Source of the DNA: Cycas panzhihuaensis
Taxonomy: Eukaryota > Cycadophyta
NCBI GenBank assembly: GCA_023213395.1
Contig: CM041465.1
Span: 169,081,741-169,145,740 of the forward strand
Length of the DNA stretch: 64,000 nucleotides
Direction of reading: 5' to 3'
This document shows, piece by piece, positions 56,802 to 64,000 of this stretch. Within the stretch, counting starts at the first letter, position 1. Every line of letters begins with the position of its first letter. Made by a program: the position numbers and the translations under genes. Under the pieces are notes generated by a model. It was not told where the DNA came from and did no database searches. It saw only the letters and a program-made list of their open reading frames with translations.

Positions 56802-59800
56802 TCAAACTTCCTTGTCTGCCAATCTTGTATGTGCATCAGTCCTAACCAGACTCAAAAGCTCTTCTGGGAAGTCCTCCTTCCAAATCTTTGTACTTTTATT
56901 AAGCACAGCCCAATTTTCCAACCAGTCTACTGCTTAATTCCCTTTCCTATAGGTATGTTGGATCTGAACACTCAACTTGGAGCTCAGGATGTCTTGCACA
57001 TTGCTGATAATTTCTTTATTATTCCATCCTGGCTCTGCCTCCCCCCTTAAACACTTGATCACATATATGGAATCCCCTTCTACAACCACTTTATGTACCT
57101 CTTCCTCGTCCATCAAAGCTACCGCCCTTTGCATGGCCCGTATCTCTGCTTTTTTATTTGATTGGATACCAAAATACTCCGCAAAAGCCTATTTCATATT
57201 CCTCGTATGATCCCTACAGAGACCTCCCTCACCCGCCTCTCTGAGGTTTCCTTTAGTAGCTCCATCAAAGTTAACTTTTTCCCAGGTTGCTTTTGGTGGG
57301 TTCCAATAAGTAGCTCTCCTCCTCTCACTACCACCCTTCGGATAGCCAATGCCCCATGCCTCAAGGATACCTTCTTCCCCCTTAGGGATCCTATCCTCCT
57401 TTGGAGGGACTAACATTTCTTGAATGCCCCTCCTGATCTCAACGAATAATTTCAAGCTATCCATCTCTTTACTTTGAAAATTTCTCCTATTGCGCTCCTT
57501 CCAAATGTACCATGTACCTACTGGGAGAATCATCTTCTAGAATCTGCCAAGCATTTTGCTCTTAAATGGAGGATCCCAAGCCAGCCATTAATCTTTCAGA
57601 AATTTAGGAAAGACCCATACTGTACCCAGCCTAGACCAAAAGCCTTCCCAAATTCCTTTAGAATAGGGGCAATGAATAATGAGATGATCCAGGGACTCAG
57701 CTTCCTCCTTACATAATTCACACCTGTTCACCATATGAAAACCCCGCTTCAAGAGGTTATCCATTGTTAAAATTTTATTTTGCAGATAGAGTCACTAGAA
57801 AGCTACAATCTTCGAAAGAAGCCCTAGCTTTCAAACCCTAGCTAGCATGTCATTCGTAACCTCTCCTTCTCTAACCAGCATCAGATTATATCCATCTTTA
57901 ACTGTGTATGAGCCCAAAGACGATAGGGGCCATAATAATGAGTCTGAAGAAGTCTGCTTCAGGATATACTGGTTTTCTAAAACCCCTTTCACTCTCTGAA
58001 TCTCCTCCTTGAACCCTTGTAACTCCTCAAAAGATCTCCAAATCCTATTCTTGCCCTGCCCCACCCAGTAATGCTTGACTAGGGTTCCGTATTTATTCTC
58101 ACACGCCCTCTTCATGTTACCGATATCTAGCATCTCCTCTAACTTAGAGGACCCATACCACTTGTCTTCCCAAAACCTTATACTTTCTTTGTCTCCTAAT
58201 CTCCATCGCATACCTTCGTGTAAGATGGAATGCGTAGACCAGATATCTTTCTAAATGGGGGATCCTAATGAGCTACACTCCTCGTCCATCAAGAAGTGTT
58301 TATCCCGTAAGTATTTCCTAGCTAAAATTTTTCCCCACACTGAACCTACTTCTTTGGTTAGTCTCCACCCTATCTTGGCTAGGAGAGCTCCATTAAAGAG
58401 ACCCAGCCTTCTAACGTTGAGACCTCCTACCCACTTGGGCTTACAAACCTTTTCCCATGAGACAAGATGGAATCTGTTTCTATCTTCAGCCCCAGCCCAA
58501 AGAAATCTCTTCATAATGCCCTCGAGGGTAGATATAACCTTGCCTAGCATCTTGAATAATGACATTTAGTAGACTGGAATGCTCTGGAGAGAGGCTACCA
58601 CAAGCTAAATTTTCCCAACCCAGCTTAGGAGCGTCTCTTTCCATTCAGCTAACTTTCTGTTAAACCTACGCATAATGGGATCCCATAGATTCTTAACCAT
58701 CTTACCTACAAAGAGTGGCATCCCCAGATATGAGGTGGGAAGGGGTCTATTAGAGATTTCCAGAATCCTATTGATCCATCTCTGCAGCCTGTTTATTGTA
58801 TTGATAAAGAATACTAAGCTCTTATCTAAATTAATTCTTTAATTGGTAGCCCTCTCATATGCCTGGAGACCTGCTTTCAAGGCCTTAGCCTCTCCCAGGG
58901 AAGCCCTACACAGAAAGATGTTGTCGTCAACAAACTGATGATGGATAATATTATCCAAATTAGAAGATGGCTTTAGCCCTAATATCCACCCTAGCCTCTG
59001 AGCCTCCACTATAGCTCCCCCTAGAAATTATGTCATAATTATGAAGAGGAAGGGTGAAAGGGGGTCTCATTATCTCAAACCCCTATAACTAGGAAAGAAG
59101 GAAATCGACCTCCTGTTTAGAATCACTGAAAATGAAACCTTGGATATGCAGCATCTCATCCATTCCCTCCAAACCTCCCCAAAACCAAATGCTTTTAAAC
59201 AATACAACAAATAATCCCATGCCACCCTATCGTAGGCCTTGGATATATATGTTTTTATTATCATACCTACCTCCTTCCTGTGAAAAGTCAAGTGCATTGT
59301 TTCGTGTACTGTAATAATACCATCCATAATTTGTCTGCCCTTAACAAAGCCATCCTGATTTGGAGAGATGATGGCTGGAAGGCACTCCTTAAGACGGTTC
59401 ACCAACACCTTAGCTAGAATTTTATATTTTATATTACAAAGGTTGATAGGTCTAAAATCTTCCATTACATATGCCCCCTCCTTCTTCGGGATCAAGACCA
59501 AAAAGGTGGCCTACCATTCTTTCAAAATTGTTCTCCTATGGAAAAATTCATTTAGTGCCAAAATTAAATCATCCTTGATGATATCCCAAAATTCTTGAAA
59601 GAATCTGGGGGTGAATCCATCTGGCCCCAGGGCCTTATCCTTACCCATTTTGAATAAGGCTTTCTCAACTTCGTCTTAAGAAAAGGGTTCTATCAATTTA
59701 CTATTTTGAGCTTTGGAAATGACATTTAGAATATATTATATAAGGCCAGCTCTTAGGTCAGGATCTTGACACCCAGGTTCTACATATAACTCCTTAAAGT

Positions 59801-61009
59801 AGTCCAATGCAATTCCTCTAAACTAATCCTCTGACTCGATCATAATCCCATCCTTCTTTTGAAGTTTATTGATCCTATTGTGGGCCCTATGCTTCATGGT
59901 AGACAGATGGAAGAACTTAGTATTTCTATCCCCCTCCCTTATCCATAGCTCCCTGGATTTCTGTTTCCAGTGGAGTTCCTCCCTAAATAGCACCTTGTCT
60001 AGTTTGTTGGTGGTTAATTATTCAGATAGATCCAAGTCCACAGATCTTCCCTCAATTTGGATCCTATCCTCAATCTTTTTTAGCTCCTCTAGTAAGGCAC
60101 CTTTGTCTTCAAAAATATCTCCAAAGACCTCCTTATTCGAGGCTTTAATTTGTTATTTAATCTAGTTTAACCTCTTTGAGAACCTGAACATAACGTATCC
60201 AGGAACTGAAATTTCCCACCATTCTCTGATCCTCTCCCTAAGATCTGGATGCTTTTCCCACATAAGTTTGAAGTAGAAGGGTGCCCCCACATGTTTTCCT
60301 AGGAGGGACCCCTCTAGAACTAGCGAGGAGTGGTCCGATCCAGTTTTTGGGAGAGCCTCTAGTTTAATTCCTTTGAAATGGCATGACCATTCATAATTGG
60401 TTAGCATTCTATATAACCTACATTGGATGTGATTATGTCCCAACTGCCTGTTAGACCAAGTATACCTGGCTCCCTTAAGGGGTACATCCATCAGACCCCC
60501 TGATTATAAAAGCTCTCCAAAGTCTGACATACTTCTGGTCTACCCTTCCTGCCCACCTTTCTTTTCCTCTGAATTAGAGGCATATTGAAGTCCCCAGTAA
60601 CCAGCTAGGGGCCTACCCAATCTTTATGTGCCTCCACCAACCTTTCCCATAAACTCTTCCTCCCCTCAAGAGTTGTAGGGGCATAAACATTAGTAATCCA
60701 ACACACCTTATTTGTCTGCATACAAACTAAATATAAGGTTATGAAATATTTACTTTTGACCACCTTGTAACCCTTCCATCTGTTTGGGTTCCATAGAGAG
60801 ACTAGCCCTCCAGAGCCCGCTGAACCTGCAACCATCCTGCCTTCTCCCCTTCTCCAGATCTTGTTGAGCACCTCTCTTTCCTTGATCTAATCCAATTTTG
60901 TCTCTTGCAAAAGAACTAAATCCACATCTATCCTTATCCTCATTTCCTTTACCAATCTTTGCTTTGATGGTGCATTAAGGCCCCTTATATTCTAAGAAAG
61001 GACCTTCAT
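56802..61009 (-). pseudogene. LINE ORF2: endonuclease, reverse transcriptase, zinc region, RNase H
   Basis: About 1400 codons. Endonuclease (61009-60170): MKVLS, stop for Trp, NIRGLNAPSKQR, LLQETKLD, WITNVYAPTT, LVTGDFNMPL, YTWSNRQLGH, TGSDHSSLVLEG. RT (about 59640-58560): VLIPKKEGAYVMEDFRPINL, LAKVLVNRLKECLP, NQDGFVKGRQIMDGI, KTYISKAYDRVAWDYL, and HQFVDDNIFLC near 58925-58945 with the catalytic DD intact. Zinc region: CELCKEEAESLDHLIIHC (57663-57728, C-x2-C...H-x4-C). RNase H (57270-56860): KVNFDGATKGNLREAG, KKAEIRAMQRAVAL, VEGDSIYVI. In-frame stops and shifts at several places; otherwise complete. Confidence 0.93.
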
Positions 61010-61035
61010 GGAAATCCCCCTGCCTTCATCCTTTC

Positions 61036-61811
61036 TTACTTCTGAGGGTAAGACCCTCTAATACCCCCCCCCCCCCCCCTCTCCTTTAAAGTACTCTGGT
61101 AACCCATATCAATCTGGGCCATTGTTTCCTTCTCCCTAGTTACCTTTTTGGGAGGTCTACCTACCTTCTTCTCTATCCCATAGTCAGGAGCCTTCTTCGG
61201 ATCCGGCACATTACCTTTTAAGACCCCTTTTCGAGTCTCACCTTCCCTCTTTTCTGGTTCTGATCCTTTAACCCCAGCTCTAGTAGCACTTTCTGCTATG
61301 GTTCCTGCCTGACCCTCTGCTTGGGCAGGGTCCTGAAGGCCCCCTTCTTCTATCTCTAAGAAGTAATCCTCCAAATCCCAATTGATGTTCTTCATAAGCT
61401 GAGCCAGAGCTAGCTCTACCGTAGTTAGGGGAATGTCTCCTCCCATTGTCACCCAACCAACATCCATTATCTGATCTTGGGGCACTCTACCGATGATCCC
61501 AAAACTGAGAATGTTGTGTGTCCTATGCTTCTGATGATTTCTTCAACATTGTTCTCACCTCTACCTACCTCTTCTTCTTTCTCTTTACTGACATCTTCCT
61601 GGGCTTCCTTGTCATTACCTATTCCCAAAGCCACTCCAACCTTTATTTTATCTTCAAGACAAACCATTGTCGTACCCTGTTCCAGAATCGATACCTGACC
61701 TAATCTACTTTGGATCTTGTCATCAATAACATCCATTGCTTCACCTCTAAATACCTCGTTTCCTTCTCCTTCTATCTCTTTTTTGTCCATTACCTTAATT
61801 GCCTTATCCAT
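61036..61811 (-). pseudogene. LINE ORF1 (RNA-binding/unknown), disrupted
   Basis: Starts MDKAIKVMDKKEIEGEG, Glu/Lys-rich; breaks near 61470 and continues MPQDQIMDVGWVTMGG, DLEDYFLEIEEGG, with a basic linker (KKVGRPPKKVTREKE) and a Gly run coded by a 16-base C tract (61064-61079 on the plus strand). Ends just before ORF2. I see no clear zinc knuckle. Confidence 0.7.
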
Positions 61812-61852
61812 GCCTATTTCTGAGGCCTCCCCTTTGATTGCTTCAATTTCTC

Positions 61853-62078
61853 AAAAGTAGAACTCTGCCTTCATTTTCATCCAATATAGATGGCTTAAAG
61901 ATCTTCATATTCTCAACATTCATAACTGAATATATCTTCATGAATTCTAGAAGTTCAAGCTAAAAAATATTTTTTCCAATCTTCTTCAAGATTGTAAAAG
62001 GACCATAATGTATAGGCTTTAGCTGTTTACCTCCACCTTACAATCGTTTCTTACTAAGATGCAACTAAACTCTATCTC
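61853..62078. repeat. Direct repeat flanking the LINE, right copy
   Basis: 226 bases; differs from the left copy by about a dozen substitutions and one base of length. Continues into CTTCTTTAAATGAATAACT, matching E (CTTCCTTAAAAGAATGGCT). Confidence 0.9.
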
Positions 62079-63060
62079 CTTCTTTAAATGAATAACTAGT
62101 TCTATATGTATCATACCTCTGTTTATATCTCTGTTGAGATTTTTAAAGCTTCTCCTCAACCTGTTAATGGATTTTTCTGATTCTTTTTAAGAATCTTTGT
62201 ACCTTCTCTTATCCTTCCTCCTCCTTTCCATTTCCTATAGAAAGTTGAGTGAAAATTTCTAGATCGAATAGACTTGCAAGTAGAAATCCCAAATATACCT
62301 CAAATAGTGATTTCTGAGTTGAGCTATGGATATCTCTATTGAAGGTAAATTGAAAGTATGAGAGACTTTCATCCCAAGTCTTAGGGTGCTTAGCATTATA
62401 TCCTCTTAATAGTTGTACCGACATCTTATTGACAACTTCAATTTGGATGTCTATTTGAGGATGAAAATATGTGCTCATCTTCAGCTCTGTGTTTGTCACC
62501 CAAAGTGTTTTCCAAAAATAGTTCAAAAATCTACTATCTTGATCAGAAATGATTAAGTTGGGAAGCCTAAAATACTTCCAAATATGCTAGAAAAATAATC
62601 TAGCCATGTCTTCTCTTGTATGTGTCTTACTATAGGGGATCAACACCACTATTTTACTGAATTGATCAACAACTACAAACAAATAATCTATACCATTTTT
62701 GGCCTATGGAAATCCTCTAAGGAAATCCATGGAGATACTCCCCCATGGTCATGATGGAATAGGAAGTGGAGTGTATAATCTAAACTTCCTATTGGCTAGC
62801 TTTGATGTGCTATACAATGTACATTCTCATACTACTATAGTTATGACCTATTGCATATTGGTCCAATATATATATCATTGTAAATTCAGCAATGTTTTTC
62901 CCACTCCAAAGTATCTTGTAACTTGAGAGGTATGAGCTTCTCTTACCTATTTCATTTGGTCTGCATGCTTTAGAATGCAAAGCTTGTCTTGCTTAAAGAG
63001 TATGCCATCTTTTAGCTAAAAATCAGTAACTATTTTTTCCTAATGTAGCTACTCCCAGAT
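62079..63060 (-). pseudogene. F integrase
   Basis: Co-linear with E: STYFHPQIDIQIEVVNKMS (third catalytic Glu kept, unlike E), RGYNAKHPKTWDESLSYFQ, FNRDIHSSTQKSLFEV. Upstream are the KTHTREDMARLFF and second-Asp blocks in broken frames and the zinc finger near 62900-62980. Decayed. Confidence 0.85.
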
Positions 63061-63660
63061 AGGCTTGAATGCTTTATCTTCCAAATACAAATCAACATAT
63101 TCATCATGGAAAAAAGGCTAAAATTATAAAGCTACTAACAACCTTGAAATACCTTACTATTGAGGAGGTCTGGACAGTAAGTCTATAATCTTGTTTGTTG
63201 TGCCTTTCTTATATTTGACCACGATGTGAAATTACTACAAATAGGATATCTACTTCATGTGCCTAGCCTGCTACAATTTGGACTGATTCTATAAGAATTG
63301 TAAAGGCTTGTGGTTGGTGTGGATGACTGCCTCTTTTCCCAACAAATAGGGTCTCTAATGCTTGACTACTTCGCGAAATGTATAGAGCTCCTTATCATAA
63401 GTTGGGTATGATAGCTCTATTAAATATCTTCAAATGGTATGATATTAATCTTTCCTCTTACTTTAACACTACTCTCATGGCATAGCCTAAAGCATCAATC
63501 TCAAATTTAAATAGTTTCTATAATGAGGGTAAGTCTAAAACTAGTGCCTCATAGATTTTCTACTTTAAAATCTTAAAAATCTTTCTCTTATTCATTCCCC
63601 CAAATAAACTTTGTATGTCCTCCCTTCAATACATGAAGAGGTGCTATAATTTGAGAGAAT
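63061..63660 (-). pseudogene. F RNase H
   Basis: Co-linear with 29640-30200 of E. The minus-strand frames contain VIHTNHKPLQFL-like and KYKKGTTNKIIDLLS-like blocks interrupted by stops. Confidence 0.75.
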
Positions 63661-64000
63661 TTAAAAATAAATTTTCCTTAATACTAACATATACCAATGA
63701 AACTTCTTACCTCTGTGGTTGTCTTGGGTGTGGGTCAAGTGAGAATGACTCTAATCTTTGCTGGGTCAATCTTCAATTCTCCTCCTCCAACTACAAAACC
63801 CAAGAAGATGAGAGATTACTTTCCAAACTCATACATTTTCAAATTAAGTTTCAGCTACTATTCTTGGAGAGTTTTGAGCACTTACTCAATATGTTTGAAG
63901 TGCTCCTCCCAAGTATGACTGAAAATCAGAATATCATCCAAATAAACAATTATAAAGTCATTAATAAAGAGCCTTAATACCTAATTCATTAACCTCATGA
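63661..64000 (-). pseudogene. F reverse transcriptase, partial
   Basis: Matches the C-terminal RT part of E (30200-30540), including the [12 protein letters not shown] region near 63930-63960. Continues beyond the window. Confidence 0.8.

Larger units (their letters stand above)
56665..61852 (-). mobile_element. L1-type LINE with RNase H, near full length, minus strand
   Basis: The 3' poly(A) appears as T(10) at 56665-56674, directly against the left direct repeat. The 5' end is at 61852, directly against the right one. 5188 bases. ORF1 (61811 to about 61030) and ORF2 (61009-56802) both read on the minus strand. ORF2 has endonuclease, RT, a zinc-binding region and a C-terminal RNase H, as in plant L1 elements. 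The 5' end may be complete or only slightly truncated, since ORF1 starts about 40 bases in. Stops are few compared with the surrounding elements. Confidence 0.93.
55137..64000 (-). mobile_element. Element F: Ty3/gypsy, same family as E, minus strand, incomplete
   Basis: LTR 55137-56202 starts TGATCCAAAT and ends AATAGATCA, similar to E's TGATCTGAAT and ACGGATCA ends. Internal sequence is co-linear with E: chromodomain-like tail, integrase, RNase H, RT. 63930-64000 corresponds to about 30450-30520 in E. More decayed than E. Interrupted by a LINE at 56665-61852. The right end and second LTR lie outside the window. Inserted in integrase of B2. Confidence 0.88.

Noticed and set aside
61064-61079. 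Run of 16 C as a possible assembly fault or regulatory tract
   Set aside because: It falls in LINE ORF1 at a Gly-coding stretch; a simple homopolymer expansion explains it, though its exact length may be unreliable.

Overview
This is plant nuclear DNA made almost entirely of nested, decayed retrotransposons. I see no intact host gene, rRNA, tRNA or CRISPR. The plant signs are Ty1/copia and Ty3/gypsy elements with plant-type primer sites, an L1-type LINE with a terminal RNase H, and captured fragments of plastid-targeted nuclear genes. AT-rich sequence, many stops at former CAG/CAA/TGG codons and several insertion levels suggest a large genome that removes repeats slowly. A gymnosperm or similar lineage is possible, but the sequence alone does not decide it.

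Layout. The host is element A, an old plus-strand Ty3/gypsy (Tat/Ogre-like) element running from position 1 (inside its 5' LTR) to about 52.5 kb. Its order is LTR, leader, gag, protease, RT, RNase H, integrase, an antisense ORF, a second RNase H, then the 3' end. Inserted in A are: copia B0 (2896-8059, carrying solo LTR S1 at 6106-6705), solo LTR S2 (9595-10245), copia B1 (10359-16583), and element C (20376-45555), which splits A's integrase. C contains D (23844-45523), and D contains E (26952-34053). After A come copia B2 (52489-55136) and gypsy element F (55137 to the window end). F is interrupted by a LINE (56665-61852). Boundaries were fixed by LTR pairs and target-site duplications: CATAC (B0), CAACC (S2), AAAGG (B1), ATGTT/ATGTC (C), ACAAC (D), GTAGT (E) and a ~227-bp direct repeat (LINE).

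Most notable. (1) C is a small LTR element with no visible gag or pol. It carries an intronless, apparently full-length petC (Rieske protein) pseudogene, the N-terminus of an ABC1-type kinase gene and a PPR-like fragment, all in the element's sense direction. (2) A and D share an architecture I do not recognise as standard: an antisense ORF resembling the plant mobile domain, followed by an RNase H next to the 3' LTR, downstream of integrase. D has lost the protease core, RT, RNase H and integrase, but keeps gag, the antisense ORF and an RNase H with its catalytic acids. (3) D has a duplicated polypurine tract/U3 junction. (4) The LINE is flanked by an exceptionally long direct repeat of its target.

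All coding regions listed are pseudogenes or fragments, so coordinates of domains are approximate (tens of bases). LTR edges and short duplications were read base by base.
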